From Dehalococcoidia bacterium (lineage in GTDB: Bacteria > Chloroflexota > Dehalococcoidia > Bin125), in assembly GCA_022822855.1 (NCBI GenBank), contig JAJDYG010000040.1:24556-88555 (forward strand): 64,000 bases of DNA, given 5' to 3'. Of this stretch, positions 44,953 through 53,440 are shown piece after piece. The position numbers and the translations under genes were made by a program. The first letter of the stretch is position 1; each line of letters opens with the position of its first letter. The notes beneath the pieces are model-generated. The model was not told the origin of the DNA and did no database searches. It saw nothing but the letters and a program-made list of their open reading frames with translations.

Positions 44953-45765
44953 CTAGGAGTTTCCAGGCTTCTGCAGCTTGGCCAGCGCCTGTGCGACCGG
45001 CGAGAGCTGCCGCCGGCCCTTGACCATGCGCGGATCGGGTTGACCGAACTTCGCGCCGACGGCGTAGGTCATGAAACTGGCGTCAATGTGGGTGGTGAAG
45101 CCCTGTCCGTCCTGCATGTTGTTGATCGAGTGTTTGATCTGGCGCAACGACATGGGCGTGCGCTCGGCGACCTCGTTCGCGTAGGCCAGCGTCTTCCGCT
45201 CCAGCGCTTCGATCGGATAGACCTGATTGACGAAGCCCAGCTCCAGCGCCTCGCGCGCCGGGATGAAGCGGTTCTGGAAGAGGATCTCTTTCGCCTTGCG
45301 CACGCCGAGGTCCCAGGGAGCGGAGAAGTACTGCGTGTGCGAGGGCAGGAACAGCGCGTCGTCCGAGGCGAAGATCAGGTCCATCGAGGCCGCCACCATC
45401 CAGCCGCCGAAGATGCACTTGCCGTGGACCATCGCGATCGTCGGCTTGGGCACGTTGCGCCAGCGCATCGTGTTCGTGATCCTCGTGTCGCGCTGGCGGT
45501 CGAAGACGCCGACGAAATCCTCGGCCCAGCCGCGAATCTCGCGGTCGGCAATCTCGGGCGGCGAACCCAGGTCGTGGCCGGCCGAAAAATCGGGGCCATT
45601 GCCCGAGAGCACGATGACCGACACCTCCGGGTCGTCGACCGCCTCCTGGAAGGCCGCGTCGATCTCTTCGAGCAGCACTCGAGATTGCGCGTTGCGATAC
45701 TCCGGCCGGTTCATGATCACCCGCGCGACCGGTCCGGCCTCGTAAATCACTTCGTGGTAGGTCAT
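44953..45765 (-). CDS. enoyl-CoA hydratase/isomerase family protein
   Basis: 270 residues. Crotonase fold: VIMNRPEYRNAQSRVLLEEI, the oxyanion-hole loop VIVLSGNGPDFSAGHDLGSP, and the second oxyanion segment MVHGKCIFGGWMVAASMDLI. The usual two catalytic Glu residues are not both evident, so a hydratase, isomerase or hydrolase activity is open. It is 12 bp upstream of the fused CoA-transferase and probably acts with it. Confidence 0.93.
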   Translation of the reverse strand: MTYHEVIYEAGPVARVIMNRPEYRNAQSRVLLEEIDAAFQEAVDDPEVSVIVLSGNGPDFSAGHDLGSPPEIADREIRGWAEDFVGVFDRQRDTRITNTMRWRNVPKPTIAMVHGKCIFGGWMVAASMDLIFASDDALFLPSHTQYFSAPWDLGVRKAKEILFQNRFIPAREALELGFVNQVYPIEALERKTLAYANEVAERTPMSLRQIKHSINNMQDGQGFTTHIDASFMTYAVGAKFGQPDPRMVKGRRQLSPVAQALAKLQKPGNS

Positions 45766-45818
45766 GGCACGCTCCGCTGTTGGTTGGCCTCATCACTGGC
45801 GAGGCTATCAGCGCCTCC

Positions 45819-46610
45819 CTAGACGAACGCCTCCAGGAGCAGCACTTCAAGCACGCGATTGAATTCGTCCGGCAGTTCCCAGTAGACGCTGTGTCCCGCC
45901 TCAGCGACCTGCACGTATTGCGCCCCGGGCACCATCTCGGACGCGCGCTCGATCAGTTCCGCCGGGATGATCGCGTCCTCGGCCCCGGCGAGGAAGATGG
46001 TCGGCATTGTCAGGGCCGACAACTCCTCTTGGGATACCGCTCCGTCTTCCTGGCCGAACGACAGGGGAGCGCTCGGGTCGAGAGGCGGATTCAGGCCTCT
46101 GATCTGGTTGTAGAGGAAGACGCCGTTGGGCTCGCGTTCGAGGTAGGCCGGTCCGACCATCCGCGTCAAGCCGCCCTGTTCCTGATTGACCTGGGCCGAC
46201 TCAAGCGCCTTGCGCATCTCGTCGATCAGCTCCGGCGCGTCGATGCCGAGGAAGGTGTCGGCCATCAACAGCCCTTTGACCCGCTGCGGATTGCGGACGG
46301 CGAAGGGCAGGATCGAGAAGCCGCCCATCGATTGTCCGACCAGCACCGCCTCGGGAATCTCGAGCACGTCCATCAACTCGCCGAGGTCGCGCGCGAACGC
46401 CCGGCGTCCTTCGCCCGAGTCGTCGCGGCTGCGTCCCCAACCCCGGACTTCGTACGTGACGCAGCGAAAACGGTCGCGGAACACCGGGATTTGCTGCCAC
46501 CAACTGAGATGGTTCCCGCCCGCTCCGTGCACAAAGACGATCGTCTCCGGACCTTCGCCGAACTCGTCGTACATCAACTGTCCGCCGGTCACATCCAGTG
46601 TCTGAGGCAT
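45819..46610 (-). CDS. alpha/beta hydrolase
   Basis: 263 residues from the ATG at 46610, with GAGGAGAA 7 nt upstream. The oxyanion region VFVHGAGGNHLSWW, the nucleophile elbow LVGQSMGGFSILP and the last-strand elements FLAGAEDAIIP and VAEAGHSVYWE define the Ser-Asp-His triad. The substrate is unknown. It belongs to the leftward CoA-ester cluster and may open a ring or hydrolyse an ester before CoA activation. Confidence 0.92.
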   Translation of the reverse strand: MPQTLDVTGGQLMYDEFGEGPETIVFVHGAGGNHLSWWQQIPVFRDRFRCVTYEVRGWGRSRDDSGEGRRAFARDLGELMDVLEIPEAVLVGQSMGGFSILPFAVRNPQRVKGLLMADTFLGIDAPELIDEMRKALESAQVNQEQGGLTRMVGPAYLEREPNGVFLYNQIRGLNPPLDPSAPLSFGQEDGAVSQEELSALTMPTIFLAGAEDAIIPAELIERASEMVPGAQYVQVAEAGHSVYWELPDEFNRVLEVLLLEAFV

Positions 46611-46711
46611 CGTGTGTTCTCCTCGCATCGACTCGGCGCTTCGATTCAGTTGGCGCAGCCGAATCGCACTGAGCTAAACGCTACCCTTTCGTCATTCCGG
46701 GAGGTGTCGAG

Positions 46712-47770
46712 ATGGCCTTTGAGTACCACGGCGTCAACCTGCCGATCCGCGCGAAGACGATCTCGTCGCAGCGCATGAGCTGGGAGATGATCGCCGCTCC
46801 CGGCCGTTGGTGGAGCGGCGCCGAGCGGGTCGAAATCGCGAGAATCGGGCGCGCGGCGCGAGATTTTGAGGCCGTGGGCAGCGAGATTCTCCCCGAGGCC
46901 GCGGTCTATGCGATCCAGAAACTGGTCGTCGACAACGCCAACCTGAACCGCGAGTGGTACCAGGAGATCATCGCCTCCGAAGGCATGAGTGAGGACCGCT
47001 ACGTCGAGCTGGTCGCGGTGGTCGTCCACTCGCTATCGATCGATGAGTTCCATCGCGCTCTGGGCCTGGAGCTCGAGCCGTTGCCCGAGCCGATCGCAGG
47101 CGAACCGACCCGCGAACGGCCGGCCGAGGCGGCGCAACGCGCCTCATGGCCCCCGCTCGTGCCGAAAGCCGGCCTGAATCCCGGCGACGAGATGCTGTAC
47201 GGACCGATGGAGTGGGGCGCCAACGTGATCTCGGCCCTGTCCTTGGTCCCCGAGAATGTGCGCTGGCTACACGATCTGTCAGAGGGGCACTACCTGTCTT
47301 TCGCCGAGATGCGTCAGCCAGACCCGCTGCGCGCAATCTCCCGGCCCCAGATTGAACTGATCGCAGCTCGAGTCTCGGCGCTGAACGAGTGCTTCTATTG
47401 AACTGCCTCACACGTGCGCATGCTCCGTGAGAGCAGCAATCGAAGCGGCACCCTGGACAGCCTCAACCTCCAGGGCACGGTCAATCCGGATACGGACAGC
47501 GGAGTGCCTCACGGCAGCCTGCTGACCGGCTTCGCCGAGGCCGCTGTGCGCCGGACCGAGGCGCTGCCGGGCCTGCGTGAGCAGATCGCGTCCGAGCTTG
47601 GTGTGCAGGAACTGGTCGACGTAGCCGGAGTCGTCGCCAACTTCCAGCGCATGGTCCGGATCGCCGACGGCTGCGGCATCCCGCTGGACGAGTTCACCAA
47701 AGACGCCACTGACGACTGCCGAGAGGACCTCGGCCTGCACGAGTACGCCTCGGCGGCGAATACGGCCTAG
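46712..47770 (+). CDS. AhpD-like protein with in-frame UGA (probable selenocysteine)
   Basis: GGGAGGTG precedes the ATG. The frame runs 229 codons to TGA 47399-47401 and then continues in the same phase for 122 more codons to TAG, giving 352 residues if UGA is read as Sec. The UGA lies inside the catalytic motif of the AhpD/carboxymuconolactone-decarboxylase fold: N-E-C227-F-Y-U230-T-A-S-H234, so Sec takes the place of the second Cys of CxxC-xxx-H. The text after the UGA is family-like (HGSLLTGFAEAAVRRTEALP, then VVANFQRMVRIADGCGIPLD). A 9-bp stem-loop follows the UGA. It is probably a peroxide- or disulfide-handling enzyme. A two-gene or nonsense-mutant reading is possible but weaker. Confidence 0.82.
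47403..47436 (+). promoter_or_regulatory. candidate bacterial SECIS stem-loop
   Basis: Starting 1 nt after the UGA, CTGC-CTCAC (47403-47411) pairs with GTGAG-A-GCAG (47427-47436), nine pairs with one bulged A. The loop is 15 nt (47412-47426) and contains GTGCGC. Bacterial SECIS elements are hairpins just 3' of the UGA, within the coding region, and bind SelB. The exact loop consensus cannot be confirmed by eye. Confidence 0.6.
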
Positions 47771-47787
47771 GGCCTGCTCACGATGGT

Positions 47788-48276
47788 CTACTCAATCGTC
47801 TGCAGGAGGCGGGCGATTTCGATTGCGGCCTGGGCGGCCTCTTCGCCCTTGTTGCCGGCCGAGCCTCCGGCCCTGGCCAGGGCCAGGGCGACGGTCTGAG
47901 TGGCCAGAACCTCGAAGATCACGGGAACTCCGGTGTCCAGCCCGACCCTGGCGATCCCTTGCGTCGCTCCGTCCACGACCAGGCGGTAGTGGTCGGTTTC
48001 GCCCAGGATCACCGCGCCCAGACAAATGACCGCGTCGAAACGTCCGGTCCGGGCGCACTTCTGCGCAGCGATCGGAATCTCGAATGCGCCCGGGACCCAG
48101 TAGATGTCAATCTCGCCGGTGTCGGCGCCGTTTTCCTCAAGGTGGTCGATGCAACCGTCGAGCAGCTTGCTGGTGACAAAGTCGTTGAAGCGGCTGACGA
48201 CGACAGCGAAGCGCAGACCGCTGGCCGGGCCGTGCTCGGGATCCGGGTTCGCTGCGCCGTCGTGGATGTTTGGCAT
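47788..48276 (-). CDS. ribH: 6,7-dimethyl-8-ribityllumazine synthase
   Basis: 162 residues. The family motifs are present: VVSRFNDFVTSKLLDGCIDH, VPGAFEIPIAAQKCA, and GAVILGETDHYRLVVDGA, with the catalytic His in the last. It condenses the ribBA product and the pyrimidine from RibD to lumazine; it forms pentamers or 60-mers. It ends the leftward rib operon. Confidence 0.96.
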   Translation of the reverse strand: MPNIHDGAANPDPEHGPASGLRFAVVVSRFNDFVTSKLLDGCIDHLEENGADTGEIDIYWVPGAFEIPIAAQKCARTGRFDAVICLGAVILGETDHYRLVVDGATQGIARVGLDTGVPVIFEVLATQTVALALARAGGSAGNKGEEAAQAAIEIARLLQTIE

Positions 48277-48293
48277 CGTTGCGAACTCGGGCG

Positions 48294-49661
48294 TTAGCCG
48301 ATGGCCGCACGGCGGGTTGGCGGCTGTCCGTCGTCGCCGGGTTGTGCCGCCGCGATGTCATCACTGTCGAGCAGGTGACCCATTTTTTCCTGCTTGACCG
48401 AGAGGTAGCGAACGTTGTGCGGATTCGCCGAGGCGATCACCGGCACTCGCTCAACGATTTCCAGCCCGTAGCCGGACAGTCCGTGCCGCTTGGCCGGGTT
48501 GTTGGTCATTAGCCGGATCCGATGCACGCCCAGGTTGCGCAGGATCTGCATTCCGATGCCGTAGTCGCGGCGGTCGGCCGAGAATCCGAGGGCGAGATTG
48601 GCCTCAACAGTGTCCATGCCCTGATCCTGCAGCGCGTAGGCGGCAATCTTGTTGTGCAGACCGATCCCACGACCCTCCTGGGCCATGTACACGATCACCC
48701 CGCGCCGTTCTTCTGCGACGCGGCGCATGGCGATCTCTAGCTGTTCTCCGCAGTCGCAGCGTTGCGAGGCGAAGACGTCGCCGGTCAGGCATTGCGAGTG
48801 GACCCGGACCAGCGTTGGCTCGCCGCCGTCGACATTGCCCATCACCAGCGCGACATGCTCTTCGGCGTGATCCCGCGTTCGATATCCGATCAGCCGCCAG
48901 GTGCCCATCGGGGTCGGCAGCTTGGCCTCCGAGACGCGGTCGACGAGCTGCTCGGTGCGCAGCCGGTACTGGATGATCTGCTCGACCGAGACGACCTTGA
49001 TCTTGTGCCGCTTCGAGAACCGCACCAGCTCCGGTAGGCGCGCCATGTCGCCGTTGCGCTTCATGATCTCGCAGATCACGGCGCCCGGTTGCAGTCCTGC
49101 CAGCCGGCAGAGATCGACCGACGCCTCGGTCTGCCCGGCGCGCACCAGCACGCCGCCCTCGCGCGCTCGGAGGGGGAACATGTGGCCGGGACGGACCAGG
49201 TCGTCGGGGGCTGAGTTTGGGTCCATCAAGACTTGGACGGTGCGCGCCCGGTCGGGAGCTGAGATTCCGGTCGTCACACCGGACCGCGCCTCAACCGAGA
49301 CCGTGAATGCGGTGCCCAGTGGCGCCGTGTTCGAGCCCTGCTCGACCATCAGACGCAGGCCCAGGCGGTCGAGGATCGTCCCGTCCATCGCGACGCAAAT
49401 CAGGCCGCGACCGTGCGTGGCCATGAAGTTGATCGTGTCGGAGGTGACGAACTGGGCCGGCAGCGCCAGGTCGCCCTCGTTCTCGCGATCCTCGTCGTCG
49501 GTGATGATCAGCGGCTCGCCCTGTGCGAACGCCTCGATCGCCTCCTCGACCGTGCAAAATGGCGACCGACGGCGCGACCCGGTCGTTCGACGAGCACGTC
49601 GCGGCCTCTTCGCCGGTTCGTGGCCGGCAGCGGCGGTTCCAGGAGTCTCGGCGTCGGTCAT
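48294..49661 (-). CDS. ribBA: bifunctional DHBP synthase/GTP cyclohydrolase II
   Basis: 455 residues. N-terminal DHBP synthase: DDEDRENEGDLALPAQFVTS with the acidic metal site and DGRGL-type THGRGLICVAMD, then GHMFPLRAREGGVLVRAGQT. C-terminal cyclohydrolase II: VHSQCLTGDVFASQRCDCGE with the zinc Cys residues and AQEGRGIGLHNKIAAYALQD. It starts riboflavin synthesis from both ribulose 5-phosphate and GTP. Its ATG overlaps the ribE stop. The N-terminal 35 residues are basic and extra. Confidence 0.96.
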   Translation of the reverse strand: MTDAETPGTAAAGHEPAKRPRRARRTTGSRRRSPFCTVEEAIEAFAQGEPLIITDDEDRENEGDLALPAQFVTSDTINFMATHGRGLICVAMDGTILDRLGLRLMVEQGSNTAPLGTAFTVSVEARSGVTTGISAPDRARTVQVLMDPNSAPDDLVRPGHMFPLRAREGGVLVRAGQTEASVDLCRLAGLQPGAVICEIMKRNGDMARLPELVRFSKRHKIKVVSVEQIIQYRLRTEQLVDRVSEAKLPTPMGTWRLIGYRTRDHAEEHVALVMGNVDGGEPTLVRVHSQCLTGDVFASQRCDCGEQLEIAMRRVAEERRGVIVYMAQEGRGIGLHNKIAAYALQDQGMDTVEANLALGFSADRRDYGIGMQILRNLGVHRIRLMTNNPAKRHGLSGYGLEIVERVPVIASANPHNVRYLSVKQEKMGHLLDSDDIAAAQPGDDGQPPTRRAAIG

Positions 49662-50296
49662 TGCGCTTCGCCTCTAGTCGTCTGGAGAGCCCCGAGCCGC
49701 TCTTCCAGGAGTTGATCAATCTTCGTCTCGAGCAGTTCATCGACGTAGCGAGCGAGGATGTCGGTCTCCAGGTTGACTGCGTCGCCGGGCTGCCGGTCGA
49801 GCAGATTCGTGTGTTGCTGAGTGTACTGAACGAGCGACACGGCAAATCCGGTCGCATCCTTCTCGATGATCGTCAGCGAGACGCCGTCAATGCAGATCGG
49901 GCCTTTGACGATCATGTGCCGAAGCAGTTCCGCTGGCGCGTCGTAGTAGACCACGAGCGCCTCCGATTCCGGCCGCGTGCTGCGAAAGGCGCCGCGGCCC
50001 TCGACCACGCCGCGTACCAGGTGTCCGGACAGCCGATCGATCGGCCGCACAGATCGCTCGAGGTTGACCCGGTCGCCGGCCTGCAACTCGCCCAGGTTGG
50101 AGCGCCGGTAAGTCTCGGGCATCAGGTTGGCGAGGAACTGACTCGACTCGATATGGGTGACCGTGAGGTCGACGCCATTGATCGCGATGCTGTCGCCCAG
50201 ATTGGCGTCCTCGAGGATCATCGGCGCGGAGATGCGCAGCAGACCCTCTGCCGCCTCGGTGATTTCCCCGACCTCTTCGATGATGCCAGTGAACAT
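49658..50296 (-). CDS. ribE: riboflavin synthase
   Basis: 212 residues from the ATG at 50296 (MFTGIIEEVGEI, the invariant start of this family), with GAGGAG upstream. The longer frame is not used. Two lumazine-binding repeats are visible: residues 1-97 and 98-200, the second with HLVRGVVEGRGAF and GVSLTIIEKDATGFAVSLVQ. It dismutates two lumazines to riboflavin. It has a 157-bp gap on its 5' side with a TAGCAT box, so it may have its own promoter. No FMN riboswitch is recognisable there. Confidence 0.95.
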   Translation of the reverse strand: MFTGIIEEVGEITEAAEGLLRISAPMILEDANLGDSIAINGVDLTVTHIESSQFLANLMPETYRRSNLGELQAGDRVNLERSVRPIDRLSGHLVRGVVEGRGAFRSTRPESEALVVYYDAPAELLRHMIVKGPICIDGVSLTIIEKDATGFAVSLVQYTQQHTNLLDRQPGDAVNLETDILARYVDELLETKIDQLLEERLGALQTTRGEAQ

Positions 50297-50453
50297 CGTG
50301 CCAGCTCCTCGGTCCGGACCGGTCGGACTCAATGCTAGCCCGAGACCCGCCAATTGGGCGCATAATGCGTCACCAGCCGACGGCGTGCGGCAGCGGGAGG
50401 CGGCAGTCGGCGTTGTCGATTGTGGAACGAATGCTATGAATCTGAACGGAATG

Positions 50454-52058
50454 CTATTGATCGAGACGTTTGACCAGTACATCAGATCCGTGAACATCAC
50501 GTCGGTAGTAGCGATATCCGGACGTTTTGTACTGTTCTGCAGTGAGGCCCGGAGCCGTGGTAACACTTAAGGTCAACCACCGCGCGTCCCGACCGCCGGC
50601 CGACGCCTCGCATGAGTCGCGCAACCGCTCGGCGGCGCTGGCCGGCGCGTCCGAGCGGACCGCCAGACAACGAATCGATGCCCGCCCGTCATCGCTGAAC
50701 TGCACCGCAGCGACGCCCAGGATGTCCTCCACCGGCGTCGCCTCACCGTCTGAGCCGATCCGCGCGGTCCTGGCAACCGCGAGCCAGACCACGGCGTCAC
50801 CCGCGCGCGCCTCGTTCAGTAGCTCTTCGCAAGTTGGCGCGCCCTCGACGATCTGCGCTGAGAGCAGTTGGTCGACGGCGTCCGCATCAGTCTGTCCGGC
50901 GGGGCGGGTGCGGATATCCAACTCTCGCTCCGGATGACTCGGGTAGCCGCTGACCAGGAGGTCGGTCCCTAGGCGCTCGACGGTCATGTGATTGAGGCGC
51001 AAGACGTCGCGCATTCGCGTGGCCCCTCGTCCCCGAACGGCCGTCTGGGCATCGCCGCCGATGATCATCGGCGCGACGACGGCCGTCACCTTGTTGATCA
51101 ACCGCTGATCGAAGAAGGATCCCAGCACCTCACCGCCGCCCTCGACCAGCAAGCTGACCACGCCGCGCTCCTGACCGAGCCAGTCAAGCAACGCATGGAG
51201 TGATACCCGCCCAGCGGAATCAGCGTCGGCGGACAACTCGACAACATCGACATCCCTTGCAGCGAGCTCGTCGCGCCATTCCGATCGGGCGGCCGCGGTC
51301 GTGGCGATCAGCGTCGGAGACGTGGCGACATCCTCCAGCACCCGGCTGTCCAGTGGCGTCCGGCCGCGGCTGTCGAGGACGACGCGCAAAGGCTGCGGCA
51401 CGGGACCGCTCCAGCGCTCGGGTCTGGCAGTGAGCTGCGGATTGTCGACGATGATCGTCTCAACTCCGACCAACATCGCGTCGAACAGCGGGCGGTTCTG
51501 ATGCGCCCATTGCAACGTCTGAGGCCCGGAAATCCAGCGGGAGTCTCCACTGGTTGAGGCGATCCGGCCGTCCAGCGATGCGGCAAACTTGGCCGTCACG
51601 AACGGCCGACCGGTTCGGCGGTGGTGGGCGTACGCCTCGTAGTGAGCGGCTCCTTCAGCGGCTCCGTCGCCCAGATAGACCTCGATCCCGGCCTCGCGTA
51701 GCTGCTCTAGCCCGCGGCCGGATACGCGAGGATCAGGGTCTCGGACGGCCACGAGGACGCGAGCGACTCCAGCCTCGATGATCGCCGCCGTACACGGCGG
51801 GGTCCGGCCGAAGTGGGCACACGGCTCGAGCGTGACATAGATCGTTGCTCCGCGAGCGCGGTCACCGGCCTGGCGAAGCGCCACCGCCTCGGCGTGCGGT
51901 CCGCCTGGAGGCTGGGTCGCGCCCTCGCCAACGACCTCCGAGTCGGTCGCAATCACAGCGCCAACGGCCGGATTGGGACTCGTTGACCCCCGCACGCTGC
52001 GGGCGAGCTCGAACGCGCGCGCCATCAGGCGTGAGCTGCCGGCTGCGGGAGCGGTCAT
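50454..52058 (-). CDS. ribD: bifunctional riboflavin deaminase/reductase with an extra GNAT-like domain
   Basis: 534 residues, about 150 more than usual. Deaminase domain: GGPHAEAVALRQAGDRARG and the zinc site LEPCAHFGRTPPCTAAI. Reductase domain: VTAKFAASLDGRIASTSGDS and SLLVEGGGEVLGSFFDQRLI. From about residue 370, after the reductase ends at LLVSGYPSH, there is a region with an acetyltransferase-like layout (ILGVAAVQFSDDGRASIRCL, then LTAEQYKTSGYRYYRRDVHG). The fold call for this last part is tentative. Its start overlaps the anti-sigma stop as ATGA, so expression depends on that gene. Confidence 0.93.
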   Translation of the reverse strand: MTAPAAGSSRLMARAFELARSVRGSTSPNPAVGAVIATDSEVVGEGATQPPGGPHAEAVALRQAGDRARGATIYVTLEPCAHFGRTPPCTAAIIEAGVARVLVAVRDPDPRVSGRGLEQLREAGIEVYLGDGAAEGAAHYEAYAHHRRTGRPFVTAKFAASLDGRIASTSGDSRWISGPQTLQWAHQNRPLFDAMLVGVETIIVDNPQLTARPERWSGPVPQPLRVVLDSRGRTPLDSRVLEDVATSPTLIATTAAARSEWRDELAARDVDVVELSADADSAGRVSLHALLDWLGQERGVVSLLVEGGGEVLGSFFDQRLINKVTAVVAPMIIGGDAQTAVRGRGATRMRDVLRLNHMTVERLGTDLLVSGYPSHPERELDIRTRPAGQTDADAVDQLLSAQIVEGAPTCEELLNEARAGDAVVWLAVARTARIGSDGEATPVEDILGVAAVQFSDDGRASIRCLAVRSDAPASAAERLRDSCEASAGGRDARWLTLSVTTAPGLTAEQYKTSGYRYYRRDVHGSDVLVKRLDQ

Positions 52059-53224
52059 GCTCGTCGGCGGCGATCGACAATCGTGAGGACCAACCAGAAC
52101 ACCGTCGCGCTGATCGCGATAGCCGCCAGGACGATCTGGACGGGACGCTCCCAGGACGGATCACTGGCCAACTGGACGGTTGACGATCGCGGCCGTTGTT
52201 CTAGCGGCCAATCTGACTCACCGCGTGCGATCGAGGTTGCCACCGAGCGGGTCTCAGTCTCGGCGGCCGTCTGCTGCTCGTCTTGACCTGCCGGCGACGC
52301 GCTCGTGGCCACAGCGGCTTCATCCTGCGCTTGCTGATCACCTGTCTCGCCTCCGGCGGTCTGCGATTCAGCTTCCGACGAGTCTGCGATTGGCTGCTCG
52401 GCCTCTGGATCTTCCTCCTGTTGTGCGACCACGCCCTCCACCCTGACGCCTCGCGTGTCGCCGGACCCGCTCCCCCGGCCGGCGGTCAGCGCCCGCCGCG
52501 ACGGATCCGAAGCGGCTTCGTCAGTGGCTTGCTTGGCGGCCTGTTCTTCCGCCTCTTCCTCGGCTTGCTCCTCCTGAGCCTGTTCAAGCGCCGCCTCTTC
52601 CCCTTGCGCCATCTCCTCGGCGGCCTCCTGCTGTTCCTGGCTTGCGGCCACGGCCGTCACCGTCACGACTTCCGCCTCCTCTGCCTGCGCCTCCCTCGCA
52701 GCCGCCTCGGTGGACTCGGGCCGACCAGCGGCCTGGGCGCTGTCGGATGCGCTGGAACGTTGCGGCTGCGCTGCTACCTCGACCTGGTCGGTCACGACGG
52801 CCGCCGTGGGAACGCGAGCCGCCTGATCATCCGCCGCCGTTGTCGTGAAGTTGACGGTCGGCGAGTCGACCGCGTCGAAGACCATGACTGCCGCGAACGT
52901 GGCGACCCCGACGGCAGCCGTGGACATCGACAACCGCAACGCGCGGGCAGTGCTCGAGGGCGTCGCAGCCACCCGCGAGGGATCGTTGAGCATCTCCGTC
53001 GTGAGCTGGAAGGGCACGGCGCTCGGCTCCGGGTCGAACCTGAGCAGCACCGAGCGCATCTCTTCCAGATCGGCCAGATACTCCTGCATCTCGGTCGATT
53101 CGGCCAACTGCGCCTCGACACGGGCCCTGTCCCGCGGAGACAGCTCGTCGTCCATGTACGCCGAGACATCCTCGCGCCAGTCGGCGCGACGGAGCAAGAG
53201 CGAAGAGATCAGTCGCCACGTCAT
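52055..53224 (-). CDS. anti-sigma factor-like protein with two membrane segments
   Basis: 389 residues. The N-terminal region (DVSAYMDDELSPRDRARVEA, then LAESTEMQEYLADLEEMRS) is an anti-sigma domain without the HxxxCxxC zinc site. A membrane helix lies near residues 97-115 (STAAVGVATFAAVMVF). A long Ala/Glu/Gln-rich region follows (residues about 130-345), and a second membrane helix ends the protein (VQIVLAAIAISATVFWLVLT). It is downstream of the sigma factor gene and coupled to ribD. Release by proteolysis is plausible, since a site-2 protease is encoded at 37935-39110; that link is inference. Confidence 0.8.
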   Translation of the reverse strand: MTWRLISSLLLRRADWREDVSAYMDDELSPRDRARVEAQLAESTEMQEYLADLEEMRSVLLRFDPEPSAVPFQLTTEMLNDPSRVAATPSSTARALRLSMSTAAVGVATFAAVMVFDAVDSPTVNFTTTAADDQAARVPTAAVVTDQVEVAAQPQRSSASDSAQAAGRPESTEAAAREAQAEEAEVVTVTAVAASQEQQEAAEEMAQGEEAALEQAQEEQAEEEAEEQAAKQATDEAASDPSRRALTAGRGSGSGDTRGVRVEGVVAQQEEDPEAEQPIADSSEAESQTAGGETGDQQAQDEAAVATSASPAGQDEQQTAAETETRSVATSIARGESDWPLEQRPRSSTVQLASDPSWERPVQIVLAAIAISATVFWLVLTIVDRRRRA

Positions 53225-53440
53225 CTCACACCGACCCTGAGATAAACCCCTGCGCTGAAGCTTGACAGCTGCTGCGTGTTCTTCTCGCCTATGAATTTAG
53301 ACGCTCGCCGCGTCACGATGGTTCCCCAGCGGCAGGCCTCCGGGGTCACCCAACTGGCGTTGTCCGATACATAACCGCCACGAGCCCACGCAGGCATACC
53401 GCGTTTGCCGCCCTGAGGACCCCCGGCCGCCGCCGGACCG
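53225..53440. other. 216-bp gap between sigma and anti-sigma genes
   Basis: No credible gene. It is less GC-rich than its flanks and may hold an internal promoter for the anti-sigma-ribD genes. TTGACA (minus-strand orientation not confirmed) occurs near 53263, read on the plus strand. No hairpin with a T-run was seen. Confidence 0.3.

Noticed and set aside
46712..47401. Two separate genes split at the TGA 47399-47401
   Set aside because: There is no start codon with a ribosome-binding site after the TGA, the phase is unchanged, and the catalytic motif spans the TGA.
50297..50453. FMN riboswitch before ribE
   Set aside because: The conserved RFN words (such as the GGGG-GGGTGAA and CCGGTGAAA-type segments) are absent on the minus strand in this gap.
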